A stretch of DNA of 64,000 nucleotides from contig OU342632.1 in the NCBI GenBank assembly GCA_910589415.1, positions 18,603,507 through 18,667,506 on the forward strand, in the 5' to 3' direction. Both the position numbers and the translations under genes were made by a program. This document shows, piece by piece, positions 11,362-22,189 of this stretch. The notes beneath the pieces were generated by a model. The model saw nothing but the letters and a program-made list of their open reading frames with translations, did no database searches and was not told the DNA's origin. Position 1 is the first letter of the stretch. Each line of letters opens with the position of its first letter. The stretch is from Malachius bipustulatus. Its lineage: Eukaryota > Arthropoda > Insecta > Coleoptera > Melyridae.

Positions 11362-12587
11362 TAGTTTTTATGACAGAACAGTATGAAATAAAGTATCTTC
11401 TTTTAATAAATTTTTTCTCAAAATTAACAAGACCATCATGAGACAGACGGGATAATAATTTATCACGCCTGGAAAATGTCTTGAATAGCGTCAAGGATTT
11501 GGGAAGAGAAATATCAAGAGCAGAACTGACACTATCTGGAATTACTATCCCCAACTTTGACATTTGATATCCATAAAAAGGTACGAGTGGGTAATTCTAT
11601 GATTCGTTGCAATTCTTTAGATACTGCTGCAAAGCTATTCGGATTTCAGTGCTTCGAATAGTAGCTGTTATCCATAAATATTTTCCATTGCTCATTGCTT
11701 TATTGAAACGACACTCTTTTATGAACTGTCAATAATAATAATAGTCATGTTTCAATATACAGCGTGATTCTTTTTTTATTGGGCTATTATTAGAACTACT
11801 TAACATATTACAGAGAACCAGAAAAGATAGAAATCTCAAATTTTGTGACCCAAATGAACCACCAAAATTTGTGCTGATGAGTATGCATCAGTCGAAACGA
11901 TATTGTTATGCTCAACGGACAGTTAATAAACAGAGACATAACAATAACGATACGCTTATTAACACAGCAATTAATTAGTGACGAAAGTTGGTTCTTTCGT
12001 GATTTCGGCTGTAACAACCTCTTCTGCAGAATGTTATATCTGATACCACTCTGAGCTTTTACCCTTGTTGAGATAAATTAATTAATGTGCACCAGGGCTT
12101 ATATAATGAAAGTCTTTGCAACTGCTGCATGAAATGTCTGGAATATTATTGAGCTTTTTCATGCAGCTTCTACTTTTACGTGTACCTACCTACGTAAATA
12201 TGCACAAATATTATTACAATTATGCTTTTCCGGGATAAACTAAATGAATTTTAACGATATTAGAAGTATAATTATTGCTTTAAAATTAATAATGACTAAA
12301 AAATGACTAAATGAGAAATACTTTCTAGGGGTGGTGTGGTCTTTTCACTCCTTAAAATCATAAAGGGAAATACTTAATTTTATCCCTGTAACTTTTTCGA
12401 CACCTCCTTCAAGGGGTTCTAACAGGAGAGGGGCCAATTATTTATTTGTATTTAAAAAGCCTGATTAATTTTTAACAAGGAGTAATCATCCCCTATTTAG
12501 TACCAAATGTCAGAATTAAAGAAAAATTGTTTATGAACAGTACCTACTCTTGTTCCTGCTACTTTTCTCACCTATTATTATTCTAAC
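11362..12587. other. AT-rich DNA, no gene
   Basis: Short chance frames only; no motif, repeat or splice-flanked exon recognised. Confidence 0.5.
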
Positions 12588-12734
12588 GCCCGTATTCACA
12601 AACGATAATTTCCTAAATAATTACGTAATCAATTATCCCCATCTCATTCTATTGCCAAAAAACTGCATATCTCCATCTCACTCATTTAATTAATTACGTA
12701 ATTATTTAGGAAATTATCGTTTGTGAATACGGGC
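12588..12734. repeat. Perfect 42-bp inverted-repeat MITE
   Basis: Bases 12588-12629 (starting gcccgtattcacaaacga) are the exact reverse complement of 12693-12734, with a 63-bp spacer. The perfect match over 42 bp implies a young element or active gene conversion between the arms. The ends gcccgtattcacaaa / tttgtgaatacgggc resemble small insect MITEs. A TA dinucleotide occurs near both ends but does not abut them cleanly, so the target duplication is unresolved. Confidence 0.85.
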
Positions 12735-14308
12735 ATATGTGTGTAAAATCATTAATTAGTGTTTTCGATGTTGTTTCAGGTGAGCGATTTCTAATAATAA
12801 CAATTACAATCATCCACCCGAATGCTGCAATCCACTAAATTAATGTAAGTATTCATCATTGGTGTTGGTTTTCCATTTTATTTCCTTCATTAATTTTTCC
12901 ATTAATGACCAAAGAGAGATAAATTCGAAGAAATAAGATGCCGGGCAGAGATGTGCTTGCTATTGTGTGCATCTTTATTAATTTCCCTCATCCAAGCTTT
13001 GTTAATGACGTCCCTTTTTCTCTGATGTTATAATCAAGAACAGAACAATTAAGCAAAGTATTTCTTTGAACGTTCCTTTGTCGTTTTCTTTCCAGATTCA
13101 GAAATAAAAATTCTTAGGATTTCATGGCTTATTGTTTACTATAATATCGCACCACCTACTTGAAAAGGTGGGCGGTAATAAATCGATAAACAAAACGCGA
13201 CGACGCGAGAAAGTCAACAATTTAATATTTTCCCATAAGTTATACCTAATTTAAAAATTCAGGACATTTGTCCTAAATTTTGGCTTCACTAGAGTTTGGA
13301 AGATATAAGGGGCTGTTTTTCGATTTGGTCTCTTCCAAGCATGCTCATTGTAATTTTTCTATTTTCAAATTAAAACAAATTTGAAAGGCTATAAAAGCAA
13401 GGTACAATCACCGAATGTTCTTCCTGTTTTAAATACAACATGCTGAAGACTACATGGGTTTTACCAATTTTAAATTTGAACAGAACGAATTAGAAACTGC
13501 TAAACTGATGTTTGGAAAGCACTGTTTCGCTTTCGCTGCCCTTTCGCTTGCCGATTTAAAATTCCTCCAGTAGATATAAACATAAACAAGGGCTAAATTT
13601 CAGTTTTTATTTAAGTTACCCGCTTATGTTAGGTATATTGAATTTTATAAGCGTTGTGCTGTAAGCAACCACTTTTGCATTCAAATCACGAGTAGGGCGG
13701 TCTCCATATTCCACCCCTAACCACTAGTCTTGTTTACAAATAGTTATTTAACTTATAAGGAATATAAGGCACATCTTAACATTCCGTGCAGTGCGTTCAT
13801 ACAAGGGGGGAGTCTTTATTAGGGGTTGTAGAACCCTCCAAGGTATTTATATTTTTTAAGTCAGTTCTCTTTTGACAGTTATATTTTACAATTTGTCAGA
13901 TTATATTTTTATTTAATGGAGTAGTAATAAGTAGTAGGTAAGAAAAATTAAGGCACACTTCATCTTCTGATGAGATACTTTCATGCGTGTTTTAACAGCC
14001 TGTAACTTCCGCATCAAAGGAAGTTGTGTACCAGTTCGTATGGAAATACGCACCGATCCTCAGGTGCTATACCTACGTCCCTGAGCTATAAAGAAAATAT
14101 TCTAAGCTACTCTTGGCTAAGCTAACAAACGAAGTTGCTCCCAGTTCAGTATTCAAATAGGAATAATGAAATAATTATGTGCCTACTCGTACCTATGTAC
14201 TTTCTAATGAATGCTTGACAGCAATTTCACTTGTAAAGTTTACAAAGTTGAAATGGTTTAGCATTTTTTTATTTCCTACCCGGCGTGAAACAAATTTCCG
14301 CGTACAGA
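12735..14308. other. AT-rich DNA with a short dispersed repeat
   Basis: No gene recognised. Bases about 13385-13490 (aggctataaaagca ... acatgctgaag) recur at about 22190-22290 in the same orientation with scattered differences. Confidence 0.5.
13385..13490 (+). repeat. Short dispersed repeat (pair with 22.2 kb)
   Basis: About 100 bases, containing ggctataaaagcaaggtaca and later acaacatgctgaagactaca, match 22190-22290 in the same orientation at roughly 80-85% by eye. The ends are unclear; class unknown. Confidence 0.6.
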
Positions 14309-14352
14309 AGTGAGCCGACGAGTTAGTGGCGCCGAATCCATTAAAAGAGTGA
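14309..14352 (+). repeat. Repeat segment interrupted by the BEL insertion
   Basis: The sequence gtgagccgacgag ... aaaagagtga just left of the BEL element, continuing as gattcaaaaaac after it (from 20351), matches an uninterrupted paralogous stretch at 52735-52790. The last five bases here (agtga, 14348-14352) are the target duplication. Confidence 0.7.
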
Positions 14353-14868
14353 TGTTGCAGATTGAGCTGCTTTTAAATTAGTTAAATCGTGTAGACACTG
14401 TCTATGTGTATGTAGACACAGTGAAGGATGAAGAAGAACTGAAATGTCGAATTTTCTGTTAAATATTGATCCGGGAGATGCACTTCTTAGGTGGTCTTCG
14501 TGGAATAGGGAAAAAGTAAAAATGTAACCCCTGCTTGCCTGCGTCAGGTGTGCAAAGCAAGATTCGCTTTTCGTTCGTTGACCAGGACAGAAGTCCTGCT
14601 GTCTCTAATATTCGTATTATTTCGTATCGTTCGTTCGTCAGACTAAATAAATACCTACATACCTACTCCGACTTAATTCAAATTATTCATCTTACTAAAT
14701 CGTTTAATCATATTATAATCGTCTACATAATTAGAAATTACCTTTAAATTGATTGGTTGTTCTACAGCATTGTGTAAAATTACTAGTTTTGCATTAAAAG
14801 ATTAATTTAATGTGTGTCTATTAATTTATACAGTTCATTATTCGTTCTTTGTGTACCTAAACCGTACA
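14353..14868 (+). repeat. BEL 5' LTR
   Basis: 516 bp, TG...CA ends, same length as the 3' LTR and no difference found by eye. It should carry the promoter and polyadenylation signals of the element. A short internal hairpin, gtagacactgtctatgtgtatgtagacacagtg, lies near the start (about 14390-14423). The 70-codon frame inside each LTR is incidental. Confidence 0.95.
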
Positions 14869-14874
14869 TAAAAG

Positions 14875-14893
14875 TGGTCCTTCGAGCCGGATT
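14875..14893 (+). promoter_or_regulatory. Primer binding site, tRNA-Tyr
   Basis: tggtccttcgagccggatt begins six bases after the 5' LTR. It is complementary to the 3' end, including CCA, of an insect tRNA-Tyr (acceptor strand tcgaagga preceded by aatccggc). The match is ~19 bases, long enough to be convincing. The tRNA identity comes from remembered tRNA structure and could be checked against the genome's tRNA set. Confidence 0.85.
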
Positions 14894-15636
14894 GTAACTG
14901 AATTTAGTGCAAATGGAAATTAATGGAAGTTGCTGGTGTACCATGGATGCAGTAAATACGTCGTTAAACAAAATTGTGCAGTTTTAAGTGTCCAAAATCG
15001 TTCATTGTCGAGTACAAGTGTTTCGTGTTTCGTGTTGGATGGTTGTTGCAGAGAAACTTCTGTACGAGCGCCTGGGTTGCAGACAAGTCCCTGGAGTCCA
15101 CAAAGACGAGCACCTGGATTGCAGACAAGGCCCTGGAGTCCACAAAAACGAGCTTCTGGATTGCAGAGCAATTCCTGGATTCCACAAAAACGAGGTCCTG
15201 GATTGCAGAGAAGTTCCTGGATTCCACCAAACTGAGTAACGTACCTCTTCATTTATTATTCGAGGAAAGTTTCTTATTTCCTATTTCGTTATCGCAACAA
15301 AATTGCATATTAATCGTTCGAAGCCTAATTCGTCAGCTGATGAGTCGAAAGAAGCACTCAGACCCACCTACCTAATTAAATTCGTCGGTTTGGTTGATGT
15401 ACCTACCTACTATTCGTGAATTCGTGAATAATACTAAAGTTGATAACTTTGATCGTAAAAATATAAATAATTGTAATTTCGTTCGTGTTTATAATATTAA
15501 TTATACCTATTTATAGTTATCGTATGTCATATCGTAAGTACCTAAATGTTCGTCAGTCGTCTCATTGTATGAAAAATCGTTTATTATATTATTCTGTGTT
15601 ATAAAAATATCGTTTGTTAAGTAATATTGTAAAAAG
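14894..15636 (+). promoter_or_regulatory. BEL untranslated leader
   Basis: 743 bp between PBS and the gag start. It would hold the packaging signal and holds a 42-bp tandem repeat. The last ~240 bases are AT-rich with many ttcgt phrases, like the LTR and gag. Confidence 0.75.
15064..15231 (+). repeat. Four tandem 42-bp units in the BEL leader
   Basis: The landmark cctggattgcag (or variant) begins at 15071, 15113, 15155 and 15197, an exact 42-base period, that is 14 codons. Each unit is itself two related ~21-bp halves (cctggattgcag... and cctggagtccac...). Because 42 is divisible by 3 and no stop occurs, the array is open in all three forward frames, and also in reverse frames. One forward frame (14974-15375) reads as a repeated WIADKALESTKTS-like peptide whose changes between units include V/I, D/E and E/D. 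Whether any frame is translated is unknown. Confidence 0.9.
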
Positions 15637-18600
15637 ATGGATAATTTGAAGAAAAAGAGGGGTTACGCGAAAGGATTAATTACAAAAATCGAAACGTGGG
15701 TTGAGGAAAATTTAAAAAATGAAAATAATAAAAATCAAATCGAAATTCGCAAAAGAAATTTAATAGCAGCTTATCAGAGTTATGTTAATATACAAGAATC
15801 GATCGCGGAGATTAAAGAAGATGCCACTAAAGATAGTGAGGATGTAGAAAGTAAATTTTGTAATTTGTTTTCGAAGTTAGAAAACAGAATTGAAGAGTTA
15901 ACTAGTCTAAGCACCCAACAACCTAGATTAGATGGAAACGTAGAATTTCAGAATTTCGTATCGAATTTACAACAATCGAATAAAGAATTTGTAGCCGAAT
16001 TAGTTCAGGGTGTTACGACAAGTATAAATACAAAGGGTGCAAATTCTCAAACAGTTAAGCTGCCCGAAATCAAAATTCCAATTTTTTCAGGTGATGCTGC
16101 AGAGTGGAATAGTTTTCATGATCTGTTTACTAAACTCATCATAAATAATGAGGATTTAGATAATATCGAAAAACTAATTTATCTTAAGGGATATTTGAGA
16201 GGCGAAGCACTGTCTTTAATACAGAATTTGTCGTTGGTAAGCTCGAATTTACAATCTGCAATTAAGTTGTTAGAAAATAGATATAAAAACACGTATGCGA
16301 TAATCGAGGCGCACATCACCAATTTATTCGAAAACTTACCTAATTTATTGAAGCCAAAGGCTCAAAACCTGAGGGAGTTCTTAACTCATATTAATCAAAA
16401 TATCGAAAGTTTGGAAAATTTAAATGTACCCGTAGATTCTTGGGACTTAATTTTAATTCACATTTTTTCCAAGAAATTGGATTTTCAATTGCAAAAGGCT
16501 TATTGCTTACATCGAGATACCAAGAACCTACCAACGTTAAAAGAATTTATTAATTTTTTAGAAAAGCAATGCAAAGCATTAGAGGAAATAGATGCAACAA
16601 AAGGCACTAGTCCTACACCGATTAGGAAAGTTAATCATTTTATTAGTTCAACTCATAATTCGAATCAACAACAGACAGGAAAGGCGACAGGAAATCAATC
16701 CTATTTAATTTGTAATTTTTGCTCAGAGCATCATTCGATTTATCAATGCTATAAATTCAAACAATTAACTATTCAGGAAAGAAACAACTTTATAACCTCT
16801 CGAGGTTTTTGCAAAATATGTCTGTTTAGGAAACATTCGTTCGATGATACTTGCACTGGGAATAATTGTTGGCAATGTGGCAAAAGGCATAATACTCTAC
16901 TTCATATCAATTTTGATCGAGAAGTTCATTCAAATCCTAGAAATTTTCAAATTCGTCGCACAGAAAGTCGCAGCCAGTGGCAGGATCTCCATAAACCTAA
17001 TTCAGGCACAATTAATCGTCAATTTAATCGTCAAAATCGTACGTATGGTGTAAACGAGGGTGTAAACCAATATCAAAATAAACATTATTCAACTAATAAT
17101 AATTCAAATCGATCAACGCCAGAAAATAGAGAATCGGGACAAATCGTAAATCAAAAGAATTCGAGTCAAGTAGAATCAAGGTCGCAAGACGATCCCAAGC
17201 AAAGAAGTATCGTAAATGAAAATAAAAATAAAGAAAATAAGCCCGAAAGTTCGTTATCGTTTTCCACTTATTCGCAAAATAATTCGCAAATCCTACTAGC
17301 CACAGCAGTGGTAACAATTTATAATCGCAACGGCGATCCAGTTTCGGCTAGGTGCTTACTGGATTCGGCGAGTCAGATTAGCATGTGCACAAAAGAATTG
17401 CTAGACAAATTAAATTCGAATACTTATCGTAAAGAATTGCAAATATCAGGAATCTCGCAAATAAATGCTCAATCAAATGAGATGGTTGATTTAACCATTA
17501 AGTCAAACGTTTATAGAAAAAATTCGTTCAAAGTTTCGTGTGCAGTATTGGAAAAAATAACTTGCGAACTACCGCAAACTACTCTAAACGTATCAAATTT
17601 AAAAATACCGGATCACATTATGTTAGCTGATCCAAAGTTTTATGTCTCGTCGAAAATCGACATCTTGCTAGGAGCAGACGTCTATTATGATTTAATCGTT
17701 CCAGGAGTGATTAAATTAGGGGCGGATATGCCAACCCTTTTTAGTACACTCTTAGGATATGTCGTCGGCGGTAAATTGGCAAATAATAAGCCAAAGCATT
17801 CTAATATTAATTCGTATAATGAACTAGGGAATAGTTCACCCAATTGTTGTTCTTTTTTAAATACGTCATCGAGTAGCGATGAACTGTTACAAAAATTTTG
17901 GGAGATAGAAGACATCGAAGAGAAAACAATTTTAAGTCCCGAAAATGCAAAATCGGAAGAAATTTTTAAAGAAACGACGATTCGATTAGAAAATGGACGG
18001 TTTCAAATAAATTTGCCATTTAAAAATCAAGAAAATAAATCGTGTAATTTAGGTGAATCGTTTTTGCAAGCAAGAAAACGATTTGCTGGTCTCGAAAAAC
18101 GATTTCTAAGAGACCCAAATTTAAAATTAAAATATAAACAATTTATCGATGAATATGTAAACTTAAATCATGCAAAAATCGTCCCTCTAAGTTCTCATAA
18201 TGAGAAAGGAGAAAATAAATATTTTATGCCGCATCACGCAGTTATACGTGAAGATAATGAAACAACAAAATTGCGTGTTGTTTTTGACGCTTCGATGAAA
18301 ACTTCATCGGGTTTATCGCTTAATGATATTTTATTAAAAGGCTATACGGTACAACCGGAATTATTCGATATCATATGTAGATTTCGGATAGGTACTTTCG
18401 TAGTCATTGCGGACATTGAAAAAATGTACCGTCAGATTCGTGTAAATCCGAATCACACATTTTTACAGAACATCCTGTGGCGTGAAAATGAAAATGAACC
18501 TTTACAATGTTTAGAGTTATTAACAATCACGTATGGTACGAATTTCGCGCCCTTTGCTGCCACTAGATGTTTAAAAGAACTGGCTGAAAAAGAATCGCAA

Positions 18601-19761
18601 AATTACCCGCTTGCATCAAAAATGTTACTTTCGCAAACATACGTGGATGATGTGCTCGTCAGTTCAAATTCGAAAAATGAATTAATCGAAACTTCTTCGC
18701 AATTAATTAGTTTATTAAATACTGCAGGATTTAAGTTACATAAGTGGCATTCAAATGTCAAAGATTTTTCTACAGAGTTCAATGAAAATAATTCGAATGA
18801 GGATTTCCAAGTTGATTCAAATCAAAATAATTATAATTCGAAAAATAATTACGACATTCAAAATGAAAGTTCGTCTAGTAAAGTGCTTGGCTTGCAATGG
18901 AATTCTCATGAAGACTTTCTCGTAATGGCACTGCCCGAATTTAAAGAAATTAAAAATTACACAAAAAGAGAAGTTCTGTCGAAAATTGCCTCAATCTTCG
19001 ATCCTATTGGATTGTTAGGTCCCGTCGTAGTAACTGCAAAATTAATCATGCAGAAAATCTGGATCAGTAAAATTATTGAGTGGGATGATAATCTCCCAGA
19101 TAATTTAATGTCGGAATGGAATAAATTTTTCTTCTCGCTACCGTGTCTAAAAGAGGTGAAGATTCCGAGGAATCTAACGTTAAATTTGTCAATCGAAAGT
19201 ATCGAAATCCACGGATTTTGTGACGCCAGCTTAAAAGCTTATGGCGCCTGCGTATATTTGCGTGTATTATATTCAAATAAGGATGTGTCGTGTAGACTAA
19301 TTTGTTCAAAATCAAGAGTGTCTCCTTTGAAAAGTATAACGTTGCCAAGGTTGGAACTCTGTGGAGCTGTGTTGCTCTCGAAATTGGTAGAAAGAATATG
19401 TCGAACTTACGAAAATAAAATTGAGTATTTAAATCGGTTACAAAATCGTCCGAAGTGGTTAAAACCTTCAGAAAACTTAAAAATTAACGATCTCGTTTTA
19501 ATAAAAGAAGAAAATACTCCTCCATTGAAATGGCCAAGAGCTAGAGTTATGGAGGTCGTCCCTGGTGTTGACGGCAAAGTTCGAATGGTGAAACCTCGGG
19601 TTAAATTAAAAACTCAGGGGGGGAAAAGGTTTGCCCTTTGTCAAATCAAGACTAACAATGCAAGTAATAATTTCGAGACTATTTGTCTATTCGTTCGACG
19701 ATTTAAAAATAAGAAAAAATATTATTATTTCGTTCGAGAGAGAACCGAAAATATATGTTGA
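15637..19761 (+). CDS. gag-pol: BEL/Pao gag-pol polyprotein lacking integrase
   Basis: 1374 codons. Order: a charged coiled-coil-like N-terminus; gag core of DUF1759 type from about residue 142 (LPEIKIPIFSGDAAEWNSF); cysteine-histidine knuckles at about 359-421; aspartic protease with DSAS (Asp576) and LLGADVYYDL near 676; reverse transcriptase from about 863, with Asp926 in motif A and YVDD at 1002-1005; the start of an RNase H-like domain (FCDAS, Asp1196). At about residue 1265 the chain jumps from ...ICRTYENK straight into the C-terminal DUF5641-type tail (KWPRARVMEVVPG). The rest of RNase H, the H2C2 zinc domain and the DDE integrase core are missing. Intact BEL polyproteins are roughly 1700-1900 residues. 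The deletion is in frame. A G-run near 19619-19625 may shift the last ~50 residues out of the ancestral frame, since the usual short hydrophobic ending is visible in another frame there. The start is the first in-frame ATG, preceded by AT-rich leader. Confidence 0.93.
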   Translation: MDNLKKKRGYAKGLITKIETWVEENLKNENNKNQIEIRKRNLIAAYQSYVNIQESIAEIKEDATKDSEDVESKFCNLFSKLENRIEELTSLSTQQPRLDGNVEFQNFVSNLQQSNKEFVAELVQGVTTSINTKGANSQTVKLPEIKIPIFSGDAAEWNSFHDLFTKLIINNEDLDNIEKLIYLKGYLRGEALSLIQNLSLVSSNLQSAIKLLENRYKNTYAIIEAHITNLFENLPNLLKPKAQNLREFLTHINQNIESLENLNVPVDSWDLILIHIFSKKLDFQLQKAYCLHRDTKNLPTLKEFINFLEKQCKALEEIDATKGTSPTPIRKVNHFISSTHNSNQQQTGKATGNQSYLICNFCSEHHSIYQCYKFKQLTIQERNNFITSRGFCKICLFRKHSFDDTCTGNNCWQCGKRHNTLLHINFDREVHSNPRNFQIRRTESRSQWQDLHKPNSGTINRQFNRQNRTYGVNEGVNQYQNKHYSTNNNSNRSTPENRESGQIVNQKNSSQVESRSQDDPKQRSIVNENKNKENKPESSLSFSTYSQNNSQILLATAVVTIYNRNGDPVSARCLLDSASQISMCTKELLDKLNSNTYRKELQISGISQINAQSNEMVDLTIKSNVYRKNSFKVSCAVLEKITCELPQTTLNVSNLKIPDHIMLADPKFYVSSKIDILLGADVYYDLIVPGVIKLGADMPTLFSTLLGYVVGGKLANNKPKHSNINSYNELGNSSPNCCSFLNTSSSSDELLQKFWEIEDIEEKTILSPENAKSEEIFKETTIRLENGRFQINLPFKNQENKSCNLGESFLQARKRFAGLEKRFLRDPNLKLKYKQFIDEYVNLNHAKIVPLSSHNEKGENKYFMPHHAVIREDNETTKLRVVFDASMKTSSGLSLNDILLKGYTVQPELFDIICRFRIGTFVVIADIEKMYRQIRVNPNHTFLQNILWRENENEPLQCLELLTITYGTNFAPFAATRCLKELAEKESQNYPLASKMLLSQTYVDDVLVSSNSKNELIETSSQLISLLNTAGFKLHKWHSNVKDFSTEFNENNSNEDFQVDSNQNNYNSKNNYDIQNESSSSKVLGLQWNSHEDFLVMALPEFKEIKNYTKREVLSKIASIFDPIGLLGPVVVTAKLIMQKIWISKIIEWDDNLPDNLMSEWNKFFFSLPCLKEVKIPRNLTLNLSIESIEIHGFCDASLKAYGACVYLRVLYSNKDVSCRLICSKSRVSPLKSITLPRLELCGAVLLSKLVERICRTYENKIEYLNRLQNRPKWLKPSENLKINDLVLIKEENTPPLKWPRARVMEVVPGVDGKVRMVKPRVKLKTQGGKRFALCQIKTNNASNNFETICLFVRRFKNKKKYYYFVRERTENIC

Positions 19762-19816
19762 AAATTTTCGTATGAGAAAAAAAAAATTATTTAGTGTTTT
19801 TGAAGTCAGAGACTCC

Positions 19817-19827
19817 AAGGGGGGGAA
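19817..19827 (+). promoter_or_regulatory. Polypurine tract
   Basis: aagggggggaa lies two bases before the 3' LTR, the expected place for plus-strand priming during reverse transcription. Confidence 0.85.
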
Positions 19828-19829
19828 TA

Positions 19830-20345
19830 TGTTGCAGATTGAGCTGCTTTTAAATTAGTTAAATCGTGTAGACACTGTCTATGTGTATGTAGACACAGTG
19901 AAGGATGAAGAAGAACTGAAATGTCGAATTTTCTGTTAAATATTGATCCGGGAGATGCACTTCTTAGGTGGTCTTCGTGGAATAGGGAAAAAGTAAAAAT
20001 GTAACCCCTGCTTGCCTGCGTCAGGTGTGCAAAGCAAGATTCGCTTTTCGTTCGTTGACCAGGACAGAAGTCCTGCTGTCTCTAATATTCGTATTATTTC
20101 GTATCGTTCGTTCGTCAGACTAAATAAATACCTACATACCTACTCCGACTTAATTCAAATTATTCATCTTACTAAATCGTTTAATCATATTATAATCGTC
20201 TACATAATTAGAAATTACCTTTAAATTGATTGGTTGTTCTACAGCATTGTGTAAAATTACTAGTTTTGCATTAAAAGATTAATTTAATGTGTGTCTATTA
20301 ATTTATACAGTTCATTATTCGTTCTTTGTGTACCTAAACCGTACA
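19830..20345 (+). repeat. BEL 3' LTR
   Basis: 516 bp, tgttgcag...gtaca, appearing identical to the 5' LTR; followed directly by agtga, the second copy of the target duplication. Confidence 0.95.
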
Positions 20346-20350
20346 AGTGA

Positions 20351-22185
20351 GATTCAAAAAACATAGTAAGCTTTTTATGACCTTATGAATCAATTAAAGT
20401 ACTTCGACTTGTTTTTCATTAACTTTTCCCCGCTCATAGAAAGATCCCAATTATTTTGCAAATTTTCTACTCCGCTGTATACTTTTGTACACCCTTTTGT
20501 ATACACCCTGTAGAGTGTATCAAAGTTTCACATACATATTTCGAAATAAGTGCATGAATCTCACACTCAGGTTAAATTGTAGCATTTTTTTTTCTTACAT
20601 AAAACAGAGAGAGAAAATAGAGGGCCTTGAAGTTTGAACCAAGAGCGAATTGAGCAAGGCCAGGCTGTCAAGTGAGGTTGTTTGTCGTAGGTAGTTCAGG
20701 GAATTATCTGAAATTTATTGGAATTTCACCTAGTTATGAGGAAGTCTGGCAATTAGAATCTGGTAGAAGGTCGTCGTTTCTAAAGAGCTTCCACTTCCAT
20801 TTTGAACTATCGACCTTCGTTAGTTCATAATCTCTAATGTCACAACGTAGGGCAGGCTAAATGTTGTGAAACATCAAGGCCGCTTTTCGATAAAGAAAAA
20901 TCTGGTAATTCATTAAATTCAGTTTTTATATCCCCCTTTTCCGTTTTGTTGCGAGCGTAAATAAATTTGCAAAGATTCGAACGGGACGTGTATGAAAAGA
21001 AAATTTCTGCCATATCTCCTAAAAAGGAAATTTGGTAAGTTGCAACATGAACGCTGATGCAGTGAATAGGCAGAACGCAGTACGTACAAGAACAATCACT
21101 CATTTTAGAACTAGAACTAGAGCTATATTCTCAGAATAAAAGTCTCTTTTCTTTTAAATAAAAGACGGAAAAAATCCAGACGACTGCGAGATGATTTAGA
21201 CATACATAATGGAGATAATTTTTGAAAGTAGGGAAGTGTGGTGCACCATTTCCCTACTAATAATCTCGTTGCCAATAACATACTTTTTCTAATATCATAA
21301 TTCATATACAATTACTTACTGGAATAAAGACATAAGTAATCCCCTAAAATTGACACTAGAAGATTGATTTCCCGTTCTGCGCATGAAGAGCAAAGCTTCA
21401 CACATCTGAAACGGCTACCTCTACCTATTATAGTAAAAAGTTGTCGCTCGGGTGATTTCAGAACGGCATTGGAGATTATTCCGAATATTGGAGCTGTTTA
21501 GTTAGAGCCATCACGTCACACCCCAGTTCACTCGAGTGATTTTTTAGAACGCACCCTTGAATGAGAAAATAATTGACACCGGTTATTTGTCATCCAGCTT
21601 TTCAGTTGAACTCAGATACGTACGATACTCTCTCAACACAAGCGCCATGATTTGCTCCCTGATATAATATGGTTCCAGTCACACGTAATAATACCCATAA
21701 TCGGGACAGTCGTAGTGTATTTTGCCCAACTCCTCTATCCTATATCAACAACTCTGGACACGGTTTAGTTGGGAAGCGATACAAAAGGTATATTATATTG
21801 CAAAAAATTACAAGGTAGGTCAAAAATAAACAAAAAGTTTCACATTATTAATAATTTGTGCCCTGAAGTGCACCGCTTTTGAGATACGAAGGGTGCCAAA
21901 AAAGATTATTTTTTCAGTTTTTTTTAAGATGTGTGTGGAAGTTTTAGGGTTTGGTGAGTTTTTTCCGCATTCTTCTGGTGGTGGTGAAATGTCAAATTGA
22001 TGAGCTGGAAATAGGCGGATGGACGACTGGAACAAGGCGGACGATTCGCTGGGCTAGTCGAGTTTAGTGAGAGCGAATCAGCTTCCAGGGGATGAAAAAA
22101 ACTTGTCTCGTTGTCTCTAAAAGCATAACGTGGTTGGCATAGTGAGTGAGGTGAGCGAAGAGCAAGACATGCGAAGGCCACAAAG
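20351..22185. other. AT-rich DNA, no gene
   Basis: No recognisable protein or repeat beyond the first bases, which continue the segment interrupted by the BEL element. A tacaccctgtag phrase at about 20505 resembles a DNA-transposon terminus, but no partner arm was found. Confidence 0.5.
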
Positions 22186-22189
22186 TTGA

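Larger units (their letters stand above)
14348..20350 (+). mobile_element. BEL/Pao LTR retrotransposon with 5-bp target duplication
   Basis: The unit is: target duplication agtga (14348-14352), 516-bp LTR, PBS, leader, one gag-pol frame, polypurine tract, 516-bp LTR, agtga (20346-20350). The LTRs begin tgttgcag and end gtaca (TG...CA) and look identical base for base over their length, which implies a very recent insertion. BEL/Pao assignment rests on the polyprotein: DUF1759-type gag, zinc knuckles, DSAS protease, YVDD reverse transcriptase and the DUF5641-type C-terminus. The element is 5.99 kb. It lacks the integrase, so it should need an integrase in trans to mobilise. Confidence 0.95.

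Noticed and set aside
14535..14747. 70-codon frame, repeated at 20012-20224
   Set aside because: It is the same incidental frame in the two identical LTRs, not a gene.
14920..15375. Six overlapping frames of 60-133 codons that look like a proline/glycine or WIADK repeat protein
   Set aside because: All are produced by the 42-bp tandem repeat in the BEL leader; no evidence says which, if any, is translated.
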